Of a DNA stretch of 64,000 bases, positions 47,580 through 60,504 are shown one piece after another. A program made the translations under genes and the position numbers. Position 1 is the stretch's first letter. Each line of letters starts with the position of its first letter. Under the pieces are notes generated by a model. It saw only the letters and a list, made by a program, of their open reading frames with translations, ran no database searches and was not told the origin of the DNA. Source of the stretch: Merluccius polli (Eukaryota; Chordata; Actinopteri; Gadiformes; Merlucciidae); the NCBI GenBank assembly GCA_030340625.1, contig JAOPHQ010005694.1:213501-277500 (forward strand). Direction: 5' to 3'.

Positions 47580-48739
47580 TAGTGGTGGATTTTCTCGTTC
47601 GTTTGCGCGAATCGGTTCGCGTCGTTCAGTTCGCCACAGAGAGTCGTTCGTTCGTTCGTTCGTTCGTTCGTTCGTGTTTCCGGTAGCGCTGAATCATTCA
47701 CTGACTCGTTCAGTCGTTCACTTAGCTCCTCCCTCGTTCGCGAATCGCGAACGACTCGGCGAACGGCGAATGCCAGCCGAGTCGGTCAGACTCGGCTCCT
47801 CCTCGTTCACGAATCAATGCAGCTGAGTCGGTCTCGGACTCCCTCGTTCTTCTCATTTACTAACTAATCACGAAATCACGATTCACAATCGTGCAATGGT
47901 GCAAATGATGGTGTTAATAAATGTGTTAATAGCAAATACAACATTGTGTCTGGTTGAATATGTTAACATATGTATTTAATTTGAGTTCAACAGATTTATT
48001 TAATGTATGCATAATGACATGTCAGGATCAAAATGCCCCGTTCCCCCAATTCAAGGTAAAGTTAGACAAACCAAACGCAGCGGGATGTGTGTGTGTGTGT
48101 GTGTGGGGGGGCGTAGTAGATTATTGGATGTATATCAGCAAGATAATAGACTTGATTTAGCAATGATGAGTTTTAAAGTTAATGATGTACAGTTGTGTTT
48201 ATTCTGGGCATATTTTATTTACTATTGTGAAGATGGCCATTGGCCACCCCCACTCAAGACCAAGATCCACCAAGGTGGGGGTCCCGGCCGGGTTGCGTGC
48301 GTGAGAAGGAAGCATGAAAGAACGAGACAGATTGACGAGACATTCAAATATTTTATTAATCTGGCATGACACAGAAAATACAAAGACAGCATGCATTTAC
48401 CATTTCACTGATATGTAAATGTAAAAGGCAATATTCAAATGTGAAAGTGGTATTGTTAATGTGTCAACCATTCGAAAGCGTCCTAGACTCACAGACAGAC
48501 AAACAACATACATTGGCTGGCTCTCGTGATGACGAGTCGTGAGTGACGTCTCAGTCTTCGAGTCAATCAGTCAGCGAACGACTCACGAATCAGCGGCGCC
48601 GCGAATCAGCGCGTCAGAGAGACTCAGCAAACGAGACGAACGAGCGAACGACGCGAACGAGAGTGGCGAACGAGGTCAGTTCGTTCACTTTAAAGAGTCG
48701 TTCGTTCTAACTGGTTCGTTCGCGAACGACCCATCACTA
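47580..48739. mobile_element. TTCG-rich non-autonomous element inserted in the LINE
   Basis: The segment begins tagtggtgg and ends ccatcacta, short imperfect inverted ends. Both subterminal regions are crowded with cgttcg/cgaacg words in opposite orientation, including (TTCG)n at 47644-47674 and gttcgcgaacgac near the right end. LINE coding sequence resumes right after it. The centre is non-coding with a short (GT)n and G-run at 48086-48110. The TAGTGATGG-type ends suggest a hAT-related fish MITE. No clean target duplication is seen. Confidence 0.7.
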
Positions 48740-49135
48740 TTATCCATTCCTTGCTCCAATTGCAAAACGAAAGGTGATCGTGCCTTTGCTGTTTCAGCCT
48801 CAACCCTCTGGAATCATCTTCCCCAATTCATCAGATCTGCTGAGTCTTTGGACTGTTTAAAGCGGCTTCTAAAAACACACTTTTATAGGCAGCCTTTCTG
48901 CAGGTCTCTATCCCTGTCGTATCTTTTGGTTTATTTTTGTTTGGTCTGCCTCTCTTTGTGCAGTTTTAAATTGTTATATTTTGTAACATATATTGTTTAT
49001 TTTATAATATTGTTTTTGTATATTGTAATATTGTTTTTACATTATTTACTTATTAATTTATATTTTTCGTGTGTGTTTGTGAAGCACTTTCTAACTGTGT
49101 TTTAAAAAGTGCTATATAAATAAAGCTTTACTTTA
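48740..49135 (+). pseudogene. L2-like LINE ORF2 C-terminus and 3' tail
   Basis: The frame resumes with CSNCKTKGDRAFAVSAST, LWNHLPQFIRSAESLD and LKRLLKTHFYRQPF, the C-terminal LINE motif L-W-N-x-L-P followed by F/L-K-x-x-L-K-T. A T-rich 3' UTR follows, ending gtgctatataaataaagctt at about 49128, an L2-type tail. It continues the LINE at 46267-47579 on the same strand. Some coding sequence between the two parts is missing. Confidence 0.85.
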
Positions 49136-49795
49136 CGTTTCATACATCACCCTCAAGACAATCCGGTTGCTCTGATGTCTTTCAAATAATATTTACAGCT
49201 TTATGTCATTGTAAAATATGCTTTTTAATGATCCATTGTTTATGTGTAGTGAATGGCTCCAAAGGCTAAAGATAAAAATATATATATTAAAAACTATTTG
49301 TTATACAGTGGGTATTCTGTAGCCTCACAAATCACATTGCTGTTAAAATTATTATTTTTCTCCTGATTTCTACCTTCAAGGCCCTTGTCTCTTGTAACAG
49401 AACTCTAATATAAGTTGCATTTTATAGTTTTACTACGCACATGAAACACACCCTGCTATGTTATGATAGCCCTCAGGAGAAAGATAGTATGGAAAACAAA
49501 AGGAAATGGATTTACAAGCATTCATTTGGCAAACTAATTAAGCAGAACTATTTTTTGCTTCAGACATATATAGAGTTTCTCAAAAAAAAAAAAAAAAAAC
49601 GTACGCCACCATGTTGTGCCAGTAAGTAACTTGTATCTTCCAGTGTGACTTTGGTTTAGCACCACGTTGAGAGCAAATGAACATGAGAGCACTCACTGTT
49701 TTTAATTAGCTGGGATAATGTTAACTCTACAATCATTCATTATTAGTATATTAGTATTATATTCATTATTACCTGCGCTGCAAGTAGTCTGTCGC
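49136..49795. other. Unassigned AT-rich DNA with A18 run
   Basis: An A18 tract is at 49582-49599. No gene is seen. Confidence 0.5.
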
Positions 49796-49950
49796 CCCAT
49801 TCTGGGGCTCTTCATCCCTTATTGCTTTGAGATTAAAATGGATTGAAATGTTGTATCTCTATTCAATGTCTCATGACTCTCCTGTAATTCTGATATGACA
49901 TCCAAATTTCCCATCTGGGATTAATAAAGTATTTCTTATCTTATTAAAAT
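49796..49950 (+). mobile_element. Non-LTR retroelement 3' tail
   Basis: The ending aaatttcccatctgggatta then ataaagtatttcttatctta is a common tail of fish LINEs, which usually ends in a short repeat as here. Upstream words gtcgccccattctggggctc fit a 3' UTR remnant. Confidence 0.5.
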
Positions 49951-52382
49951 GAGTGAGCTAATTTAATCTGTTCATTGAAAAGAACACGAAGAAGCTCATA
50001 ATTGGTGACTGCCATGGTTGTCTTGGCAAAAATGTCAGTTTTGGTAATTTAATGTTTCAAGTTTTCGAAGTCGCCATACACACATTATGGTGCAATAATA
50101 TTTAGTACGTTTTTATTCAGAATGTCTGTAAGGACAAAACAATAGAATTACAAACGGCTATCATTAGGCAGAAATGCGTGAAGAAGAGAGAGATAAAGAA
50201 AGAGAGGCCAAAGAATACAACATAGAGGTGCTGTTCGTAGACCTCACAGCAGTTGTGTACCAAATTTAGGGCTGACCCCAGACCTTGATTTCCTAGCTGA
50301 CAGAGATGTCGACACCCAGTGGCTTGAGCTTGTCAGTTGGAGACATTGTCAGTTGGAGACGCCATAAATGTCCAATGTCATTCTCTACCTTCAAAGCGTT
50401 GGCTAATCCTGGAATGCACTCCTATGACTGATTCATATTAGATATCCTGCAGTAAAGTTAACGCAAGCATGTGACCCTGGCCAGTCATCCAGAATCTTCT
50501 CTGGTATTCTTAGCTGCTTCATGAATAAAAGCAATGAGGCATGTGTTACAGTGTACATATGTGTGTATGTATGTATCACATATGCATGGCACTTTTTCAT
50601 ATGAACCTGTCAGATTTACTTATTTGTGGTGACATATTTGTGGTTGGTGAAAGAAAGTTTCACTGTGGTGGTAACACAATGGTGAATGGTAGTGACACAA
50701 TCAGGACACTGCAGATGTTACTGGTTATGATGTTACTGTACAGTTTTTATTGGACAAATAAACTGCACAAAAAAAGTGTTGGTTGAAACATTACCCTGGA
50801 ATGTGTGTGTTCACAGTCTATTGTGGCTGCAGTGACCTTGAGTAATGGAACGCTCCAGTATTACAAGCTGCAGTCTGAAATGTGCACCAGTCATATGAAT
50901 ATTAATGCTGGGTTTAGGTGCGAAGCCCACCCAAAAAAACAATGTTTTGTCAAAGGCGGACGGCATGCCTTCCGCCCTAAACAGCCCAAGGAGTTCCAGA
51001 TAAAGGCCAGGGAGACCTTTCCTTCTTGTCCTGTTGGTTCCACTGCAGCTCGATGAAACAGCCATGGGTGATGACGGTATTTGACAACAGTATTTTTTAC
51101 GATGTGGGGGCCGGTCCTGACTTATAGTTTACACATGCTGCAGCGTATGAATAAATAACTAGTTAGGGACTACCTAGAGGCAAAATCATTGTATGACCAC
51201 CACAGACCGCTACCTACAACATTTCCTATTAGCATTAAAAGAACGTCCGTTGTGTCGGCAGAACGCACATTTTGACGCTTTTGCAGACCAAAGCTTGCTG
51301 TGCTAGTGTTGGGTGGTCATGATAACTGGCAGAGGGAGCAGACTCATCGCACCCAGCCTCCTGTTCCTCGAATGTGTGTATTTCTCTGCTTAGGCATTCT
51401 GGGCAGTTGCTTCTCCCCCCCCACTCCACCTGTGATGTGGCAGGAATACCTCATTCTGAGACTGGCCGGAGCCAAGCACACTCTTTACTGGGAACTGGGA
51501 AATAAAAAGTCTGGATGAATCTGATCGGGAACGACTGACCTGGCTCCTTCAGATTCCTGCATTTTACACCCGGCTCCTCCCAGCTAGACACACACACACA
51601 CACACACATAGTCACAGGAGAACATAGCCAAAGCTTATTTATACACACACAGACACCACCCACACAGACACATGCACACATATGCAGCAACCACACACAC
51701 ACACACACACGGCAAACAAAAGAACCCACAATATTATTGATCACTGAGTATTATTTTTAAAACTCATATCTAAAAGTTTTAACAGTCAAAGGTTTTGACA
51801 GGTCAGGCCAGTATTTAGTTAAAAGCTGAGATTTATGCCTTTAAAAATGCACCGGATTTATGCCTGGATAAAAATGCACCATGGTGTCAGTTGTGGTCTG
51901 TGCTTTGATATGAGTACGCAAATGTTAGCGTGGTGGAGAAACATTACTGCAGGGTTTTCTGTTGAAGGTCGTTGTCTAAATAGAAAACATCAGAGGAGAT
52001 TGTGTGTATGCTTGAAAAAGAGAGAGAGACTGGGAGAAATGGCTGCATAAAAAGATACTTGTTGTGGACTCTGGCGACGGAGCGTAGACATGGCTGCATT
52101 AAATATTGGGCAGCACTATGGCAAGGAGCCGGTATCTCATTTATTCCATGGGCGAGTTGAGATTAACGCTGCCCTCTTCAAGCTCGTTGTGTGAAACAGG
52201 AGCGCCGGGCTTGAGAGAGATATGGGTTTTTGATATGGGGGTCACATCACTGTCATCCTACTGCAGGAACAGCTGCAGAATATCATCCTTACCTGAGGGG
52301 AGAGTGGATGGAATGCAATAGCCGACCGGCACTCGTCCGCTTAACATGCGTACTGCAGTATATAGGAATCTATTTTCACAAA
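49951..52382. other. Unassigned DNA with CA arrays
   Basis: A 16-base direct duplication (ttgtcagttggagac) lies at 50331-50361, (CA)n arrays at 51590-51608 and 51692-51710, and a C-run at 51414-51422. No exon is recognised. Confidence 0.5.
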
Positions 52383-52440
52383 GTGTCAAGTTTATTTGTA
52401 TAGCCCAGATCACAATACATTCTCGCTGTGCTTCAAAAGC
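52383..52440 (-). mobile_element. LINE 3' tail, minus strand
   Basis: Read on the minus strand it gives a ttgaagcacagcgag block, then gatctgggctatacaaataa and acttgac, a typical L2-like LINE end. It lies directly beside the dispersed 193-bp repeat. Confidence 0.45.
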
Positions 52441-52445
52441 CTGCA

Positions 52446-52638
52446 TTAGATCTAGCTCTACTCCTATAGTGGCAGTTACATTGTTGCCATGGAAATATGT
52501 ATAGTTTTACACAATGGCGGAGTAATATTTATAGTGATGAGGCAGCACGGCTAGGTGTGCTGTCATGCTGATTTGAGCACGGTCTAAATGTCTAGTTGAC
52601 CAATCAGATTGCTTGGTCAGAACTAACTGTTGTATAAT
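52446..52638 (+). repeat. Dispersed 193-bp repeat, copy 2
   Basis: Same orientation and length as the copy at 11677-11869, with about fifteen differences concentrated in one stretch around 52499-52515. It ends gttgtataat. Probably part of an inverted-repeat DNA element family. Confidence 0.9.
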
Positions 52639-53243
52639 GTGCCATGTGAGACCTTGTGTTTTTCAGAATAATTCAAAATTGATGACTGAACCTTCATTCC
52701 TGCTTGCCTCTAGCAAACCCCTCAGCAGGCTGCTAGAGCATGGTATACCGCAACATTTTCACTCTTTATTCAACTGAATATCATATTAACATGTTCATAT
52801 CATGTTCACATGTTCATATAAAATGCATCTTATAATACATTTTAGTTGAATTACTGTACTCCCTTCATGTGAGACAAAATGTACGTAAAAAATGCTTGAC
52901 CAGGCAAATGTGTTCCGGTAGGATTCTGTCCAAATGTTGTGAAATTAATAAACAGAATAGGCAGGCAATTTATAAACAGGAATCCTCGAAGGCAAACTTG
53001 CAGAATAGGGAGCCTTTCTAGCTTGAGTTATGGCAAGTTATGTCAGGCAAGTAGATAGAGCTAATTTCAACTCTGGCTCTATCGGGTATACATGTCTGCA
53101 GACTTTAATTAAGATTATTTGTCAGCGGGGGAAATATGCCATGTGCATGTATATTATAATTTGCAGCAGGGTCCAACATTAACTTTAATAATTTTGTATT
53201 TTTACCTACCAGAGTGGAAGAATCTACCAGCCAAGTAATTGTT
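52639..53243. other. Unassigned AT-rich DNA
   Basis: No gene or clear element. A catgttcatat word repeats around 52790-52820. Confidence 0.5.
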
Positions 53244-54358
53244 TTAAAGGTCCAGTGTGTAGAATTTTGTGGCATCTAGTGGAACGGACTTGGTGGAAAT
53301 TGAATATAATATTCATAAGTATTATTTAATAAGGGTATAATGACCTGAAAATATAATTGTTGTGTTTTCGTTCACTTAGAATGAGCCGTTTATATCTACA
53401 TGGGGAGCGGGTCGCCTTCCATGGAGGCCGCCATGTTGCACCGTCATGTCTACAGTAGCCCCAGAACGGACAAACAGCTCTAGAGAAATAAAGCCTTCGC
53501 CGTTGCATATTGTTGTTGAGACTAAAATAGGTTTGTTCGCAAACGTTTAGTAGCTGGTCCGGGGGGGCGGAGTTACCCCGCGTTAGATACGTTTTACAAT
53601 AATTTCCGCCCGCCAGGGACGTCCCAACATCAAAACTGAAAATGAAATTTATGGCAGCATAGCGCTACTGTGGTGGTGTATTAAAATAATCTTAATAGCA
53701 GATATGTAGTTTGAAAGTGTTTTTTAAGTTAGATATTGGATATTCAACAGATATTCACGCTCTGAATTAGCGATGTGACATGGTGAACTAAAGACGTGAT
53801 CACCGGTATGAGTCCCGTGTGTCTAGCGGTGTCTACCTGCCCAGGAAACGGTCAGCAGCAGCACTCCTCTCTGTAGAGCCATCGTTTGGTCAATATTTCT
53901 ACACAATAGGCTTTACAAAGTAAACAATAGCCTAAGTGTAATTAAACCGGATTACAGTTCCAAAATGTTCCAAATGGATATTATATATAATATTATAATA
54001 TTGTGTAATATAATAGTGTATTATAATGTAGAAATGTATCCCGCTAGTAAAAGCAGGTAAAAAACTGCATGGCCAGTGGAGTTCCAGTGTAATTGTGACT
54101 TTCGATATGTGTACATTGGTGAAACTATCACAGACTTAAACAAAAAAACAAAATGAGTACACAAGTACTCGTTGAGATTTAGACCGCGAATTGAATTACA
54201 ATTACATTTATTGCACCCCTAGCATCTACTAGCACCTTACAGGCCAGTACAGGCCACCGTAGCTTCTCCTACATCGTTGGAAAGGTGTGGGGGGGGTATT
54301 CAGTTAGTTAATCTGCAACCTCACCGCTAGAAGCTACTAAATTTTACTGTACCTTTAA
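53244..54358. mobile_element. 1.1-kb non-autonomous element with TTAA duplication
   Basis: The element proper is 53248-54354. The left end is aggtccagtgtgtag and the right end, inverted, aggtacagtaaaat. Subterminal words ggcatctagtgg and, inverted, agcttctagcggt also correspond. TTAA flanks both sides (53244-53247 and 54355-54358). TTAA duplications fit piggyBac or Kolobok superfamilies. I recognise the aaggtccagtgtgtag start as a very common fish repeat. No transposase is encoded. Confidence 0.85.
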
Positions 54359-54701
54359 TATGTAACCCTGAATTTTTTTACCTGCCAAATGGTCAAAGCT
54401 GTCCGCTATTGGCTGGTGGCATGTGCAGATAGCGTTGACTATAACTCCCTTGGTCGGCCAATCAAAAAGTTGTTGGCCGACCACTTAGCGATAGACACAT
54501 CTCGGACATCTTACAATCTTCGACTAAATACTAATCCTGTCAGCGTGAATGGCAGAAGAAATGGAGGTCTATATATTTTATAATATCAATCATAATAGTG
54601 TTCCTACTTGCATCCCTCCACACAACAGACAGACATCAGTGCAAGATCAACACATCTGCATGGTGAACTGCTGATAATTGATTGATATAGACTGTGACTG
54701 T

Positions 54702-54704
<3 letters not shown>
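54359..54704. other. Unassigned DNA
   Basis: A 64-codon open frame from 54389 matches nothing known. No other feature. Confidence 0.45.
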
Positions 54705-54757
<53 letters not shown>

Positions 54758-54762
54758 GTGTG
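54705..54762. repeat. (GT)29 microsatellite
   Basis: About 29 GT units with one GC interruption near the end. Confidence 0.97.
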
Positions 54763-56405
54763 AACTCATGTGCTTTGCGGTTTGAAGATTTGCATGACAC
54801 GTGTGTAAACAAACACTAGCTCTCTGGCTTGTTTGAATGTTTCTAATTTCAACATGATGGCAATGATGAACCTATTAGCTTCAAAGGGTTGGTCTATGCC
54901 TATGCACCAACAATAATCTTTTCTCCTTCATTGTGTATGTCTGATGTACATTAGGAATCTTAGGAGGCTCAAATGTTTGCCAAAGGTTTTGCTTTAGCCC
55001 TTTGCCAATATAAATAGACCTCAGTTATATTAGATGACACGTTTATACTGGAGTTTATCACAAAGATTCTCCCTAATTGCACAAAGAAACATGGCTACAA
55101 TTAGCATGGGCAATGTCCTTGCCTGTGCTTCTCCAATAAGCTACAATACAATTTGTTTTTTTTCGTCATCACAATGTGATTTGCATCTCCAACCATACCT
55201 GACATGAGGAAATGCGATCATTGACGAGAAGATGCTATCGGATATAATTAATTGTAAATATAGCAGTGGCTTCTGGATTTCTAAGATAAGTTCCTATTTT
55301 TTTCCATCCTCTTTTGTTATGACATCTGCTTCTTGGGAGGAGGGCCTTAATACTCCATTGGAGGTATGTATTCTAATCCGAAGTGACAGGATTCAGATTC
55401 AACTCCGGCCAGTCTGCTGCTCCGTATGTCTCCTCCTTATCCACTATTTTCTTCTTCTTTTTTTTTTGGTTCATATTCGCTGCCCTTTCCTCTCCGTTCC
55501 TCCGCCTTCTGCCATCTGGTTGCAGTGGGATGTACGCTAGAGTAGACCGAGGGATATTCAGCTCAGTGTGTGTGCAGTACGGTTTGCCAGGGTCTGTGCT
55601 GGGGCTGCTTGGCCCCTAGTCTATGAGGTGGTGGTAGTGGTGGTGGTGGCGGTGGTGGTGGAGGGGCACTCCTCATGAATATCCAGGGCCGTAATATTAA
55701 GCAACGCCGTCTGTGCTGAAAGGGGAGAGAACCACATGGCCGTGGTTCAAATCCGCGAGCACACGCACTGAGACACAAGCGTGCATGAGGGGCTTCTGGA
55801 GGGGCGAGACATATTGGGGGGAGGTGCTTCGCACTCCCTGGGGTCAAAGTGTGGATTCAGGAGGCCAGCATCTCTTCTCCTGTGGTTTTTCCTCCTCAAT
55901 ACTGAGAAGCTCTGCAGATTGAAGAAGGCAGACACTCTCCCTCCTATTTTCTTCTCTATTCCACCGTCGACCGTAGCCGTAGCTATTTTCTTTCTATTGG
56001 CTTTCATCTCTCTCACCCACTCACTTCGCAGCTACATCCCTGAGCACCAACCATTTATTTCGCCCTCTTCTTAAAAGAGTGTGTACACATTATTCCGGCG
56101 TGTACACATGATGTGTGCACGTTCAGATTATGCTAATGCTAAAGAAGGGGGATGTCGGAGACAGATTATGTGAATGCGCTGTTTGATGACCTTGAGGTAA
56201 ACAAAATAAAAGAAGAGAGAAAAACCAATGGCGCTGCAGAAGAGAGATGAGTTGTCTTTGTGTTGCGACACTAAAGCTCCTCCCGCTCCCTACAATACCT
56301 TTAATCCATCCTTGCCTTTTGAATCCACAGCCAGCAGCGATAGCACCGAGTGGAGCATGAATAGAGCGGGCGCTGTAGATGGATGGATGCACATTCACCG
56401 CTGCT

Positions 56406-56442
<37 letters not shown>

Positions 56443-58896
56443 TCTCACCTCTCCCGCCCTCTAGTCTACATCTCCCCGTGAACTTGGTCTCCAGTGCCGC
56501 CGCCCCGCAGGCCAAGCGCACCGCTCCCCTTTTGTTTGCGTTTCTGCAAAAAGCCAACTGAAATATTGATGCAGCCCACCTGACCTATGATTACTATGTC
56601 AGCGGAGGTGGAGTGGTGGAGGGTCTCTGCTGTGTTCACTGACACCCTCCCCTCATCCTCTCTCTCACTCTCTAACATAGATGTCCCACTGTGATGACAT
56701 GGTTGACGGTACGCAATGGCCCCCTTCTCACTCACGGAAATATGTCATTGAACCCTATTAACCCCCCCCCCCGACGAGAGACCATGCATAGATTTTCTTT
56801 ATTTTTTGCCCCTCCCAGAGCCGCTCGCTTTTAACGGCGGCTTTAATATCGCCATGCCAACGACTCGCTGACAACCCGCGAGGAGCATGTGACGCCGGCC
56901 ACACTTAACGACCCTCAGGAACACCAAGGCCTCCCGCGCCCCCCCCCCCCCCCATGCATGTCACGTCACATCTTCACACCTCCCATGACTCTATTTACTG
57001 CCACCCTCGATCCGCAGTGATGAATACATATCTATTTTTAACCCCACCCGCCCCACCCATGGCCCCTGTAACCCATCTCGTGAAACACAAGGAAAAAATT
57101 CACCACACTGCCACGGCGCCACTCTTAATACACTCAACAAGCGTATCCCGGGTTACACAGACGGGCCAGCAAGGCCCCACCTCCATGTTATGTATTACCA
57201 CCACTATGTCCACATCCCCAAAAATAGCAGCTTGGTTTTTATCCAGATTATCCCCAGGTTATGGAAACATACCCAGGTTGGTGTCGGTTCCTTTGTGGTC
57301 AAGCGCCCTTCCGCAGGCCTGCTTAACGGGAACTCCATCCTTTGCATCCCGCCTCGCCTACTCTCTGACAGGGCACCAGATCCCCGACATCTGCTCCTCC
57401 ATGCTTTTCTGCGCTGTTGTTCGGTGCCAGAAACACAACCTCTGTGACTAACTATAGAATAGGAAGTACTTATGTATGGTAGACTGGACTCCATGCTAAT
57501 TATTGCCGCAGTTTGCGTATTTGCGTGCACACTGCAGCAATGTGTGCTGTGGGGGGGGGGCATTTTTGTCAGTTTATGTCAGTTTAGAAGCCTGTACTAA
57601 AACCAGACTGTGTATCCAGAGACTGTGTATTTAATTGTTTTTATTTCAGTATTTACTGGGAGTATTTGTTTAGTCACACAGCTTTGCAAACTGGCCTGTT
57701 GTTCACCTTGAAGCCTCGCTGTGCGATTTACTTTTAAGTCCTGGGCTAAACATTCCCTGTTGTTTGCTGGTTTCTTTGTTTGTTATAGGCTGTAGGATGT
57801 TAATTCCCCCGCCATTTTCAGGATCCATATCTGAGGGCTTTTGTGTTTATTCCCCTGATGCTTTAATGAGTACAAGACGTGATGGATGAACTTGCTGTTG
57901 TTTTTTCATTCTGTTGCTATATAGACTATAACTTGTGGCTGTTGTAAGCTGGGCTTTTTTTTGTGAAGGTTCTTGATAAAGACCAAGTTACAAGTTGGGC
58001 AGTTTCTTTTCACTGTATGATTAAGTCAAAACAACGAATGGGTTTGTATTCAATGATGTGATCCGCCAATCCCATAATAATGGTTAACCTTGAAAGAATA
58101 CATTTGAGGTATTTGCATATTCTTCTATGCACAAAATCAGGGTTGTTAGAGCAATTTGATTGCAGAGGGAAAACACATTTCAAAAGGCGTTTAACCAGAA
58201 GATTGTTGTTTTTTTAGGTTCATTTAACTTTAGCTGCGTCCGTGTCATTTTGACCGTTGCAATCGTGTTACACTTTTTGTGAAAAGCACTCACTGAGGAT
58301 ATTGGGCATAAATCTCTCACAAAATTACAGCCTTAATTGGAATAGCAAAGAAAATGAATTCACACACTTTTCAAAGACTGCACAGCAAGCTTTAATTAAC
58401 TTGCAGCCAATACATCAATAAGGAAGCATGACTCCAGTTCCCACTGAACTGGATAAGATTCATATTGCTGACATGCCATTTGTTCACACACAGGCTCTCA
58501 GATATTGCAGTCACAGGGGGATTTAGCTATTCCTCCTCATTTGATCAACATTATAATAACAGTCATCCCACATATCTTTCACTGCTTTATTCCAGTGATT
58601 CCAGTCTACATTGTCCTGCTCATTTCCACCATACTACTTTATCTATATATGCCATTTAACTTTACATTAGCCATTTTTGGTTAATTTCAATGTATTAATT
58701 TCAACGGTAAACTCCCCACCCTTTATCTAAATGCCTTTACAGGATCTAGTAGTGAGGATTTGTCCTGCCTGTACAACATTGACATGTCTTCCGCTGCGTC
58801 CACCTCCTGTCGTTCTGAGGGACCTGCCTTCAGGACTGGAGGTTAGATTGGGGCTTGCTTGTAAGACCGTAGAAGCTTTACGGGGTTTTACGATGT

Positions 58897-58898
<2 letters not shown>
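54763..58898. other. Unassigned DNA, 4.1 kb
   Basis: SSRs include a T-run at 55459-55468, (GGT)n at 55625-55662, (TC)n at 56408-56438, C-runs at 56762-56772 and 56939-56953, and a G-run at 57551-57560. A 165-codon frame from 56954 overlaps a 119-codon frame on the other strand, and neither resembles a known protein. No exon, RNA or element is recognised. Confidence 0.5.

Positions 58899-58961
<63 letters not shown>
58899..58961. repeat. (CA)31 microsatellite
   Basis: Uninterrupted CA array of about 62 bases. Confidence 0.98.
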
Positions 58962-59257
58962 ATGTGACCGTGTGTGGTCTGCGATCCGACATGGCTGCTG
59001 CTTTTTCACTCAAAACCTGACAAGAGCCACAAACATGTGTCTCCTGTTTTCAACAGCTGTTCTTTCTTGGCAAAGCGTGTTTTTTTCCACGTTTTATCTT
59101 TCCACTTGCGTTGAGGCACTACATCGGCATTGTAACAATTGGGGGCAAAAGAGGGTTGGTGTGAAACCCGTCACCATGCATTTGAGCTCGCCACTAATTC
59201 AGTAATCCTCAAATGTGTTTTTTAGTTTAGAGCTTGTGACCCATCCCTTCTTTAATC

Positions 59258-59696
59258 TTAAAGGAAAATACCATTCTGGGTGATGAAACCATCGTAACCA
59301 TCTCATCGGAAGCATCTGTTACCAATATAAGTTGTCAAAATGACTTGTTCCGATTCTGCCGAAGAGCATTTAGTGTGCGTACATGTGCACCCTCACAACA
59401 AATTTAAATAATTGCAGTACAGCACTTTGGTAGCATAAGCTAAAACCTGTAGCAGTAGCATGAACATGCCACTTCTACCGTTTTGGGTTGTTACGCTATC
59501 TTCAACTTCCTGTGCCGGCTGCTCAACCACTAGCGTTACAAATAAAATGGGCACACTCACGCTAAATGCTCTTTGGCAGAATCGATGAAATTAAGTATTT
59601 TTGACTAATTATGTTGGTAACAGTTTTAGTGAAGCCAGGAGATGACAGAAGACAGTTACGAAGGTTTTTATCACCATGACCTGTATTGTCCTTTAA
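59258..59696. mobile_element. 431-bp MITE with long inverted ends and TTAA duplication
   Basis: The element proper is 59262-59692. Left start aggaaaatacc pairs with inverted right start aggacaatacag, and the arms stay alignable for about 125 bases. Matching words include tgttaccaa, gtcaaaa, and the nearly identical cgattctgccgaagagcatt (59351-59370) against its inverted partner at 59565-59584. TTAA flanks both sides (59258-59261 and 59693-59696). It is non-coding and probably mobilised by a TTAA-targeting transposase. Confidence 0.88.
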
Positions 59697-60433
59697 GGGG
59701 ACCTTTCATGTCATTTTCTGAAGCCGACACAATACCCACAGGCCCTTTATCTCATCGGAGGACCTTTGACTCATGAATTCCTAATTAACACCTTTTTCCA
59801 GACACATTTATTGACTTTTCTGTTGCTGCAAATGATCGAAATGAGAAATTCCAGAGAAAGCCACTGCTGTCAGGCCAGTCTCTTTTCTCAACATCGCAAA
59901 AGGGCAAGATATAATAGCCTATTGATGCGTGACGTTAATTAGATTATAAGACTCATAAATAGCTCATTACCTACCTTTGGACAATCAAATCACCCCAATC
60001 AAATCACCCTCCTTATAAACTGCTGCCATGACATGAACTTATTCAATGTTATCCAATGCCTCTATTCAGCAAAACATTCAAATTGATAGTAATGTGCAAT
60101 AATACATGGCATAATTAAGTGAGTATGTTCTGATGTCTCTTTTCATTTGTTCTGTGCATCTTTTTATGGACTATAGATATGCTTTATCCTACATCTTACC
60201 TATATCGCCAATGAAAGGCTTTTCAGAGTCCTTGGTCCTGAAAGCAGTCCTGTGGGTTAATCAGGGTACATGTAGAATTTGAGTGGGAATCGTGTAAGTT
60301 CCCAAGATGATTTAATTATGTCAAAGGAGACTTGTGACAGTGTTGCTGTGGTCATAGTTAAATCAAATTGAATCAACAAATTAGTGACAATGTGGCAACC
60401 ACGGCCAAACTCTAGCTTTTTGTTTTTCAACAT
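59697..60433. promoter_or_regulatory. Repeat-free block, weak regulatory candidate
   Basis: The part 59750-60000 holds several homeodomain and AP-1-like words (tgactcatgaattcctaatt, acgttaattagattataag, gactcataaatagc). Nothing else is identified to 60433. The regulatory reading is a guess from motif content. Confidence 0.2.
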
Positions 60434-60465
60434 GTATAGGTAGTTAAGTGATTAACTACCTATAC
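60434..60465. repeat. Perfect 14-bp-arm hairpin
   Basis: Arms gtataggtagttaa and ttaactacctatac are exact reverse complements around a four-base loop (gtga). Confidence 0.97.
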
Positions 60466-60504
60466 AGTTAAATGATTACATGCTGTACAAAATATAATAT
60501 ACAT

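Noticed and set aside
56954..57563. 165-codon plus and 119-codon minus overlapping frames
   Set aside because: Neither has a recognisable domain, and both are open across the same GC-rich DNA, a common chance effect.
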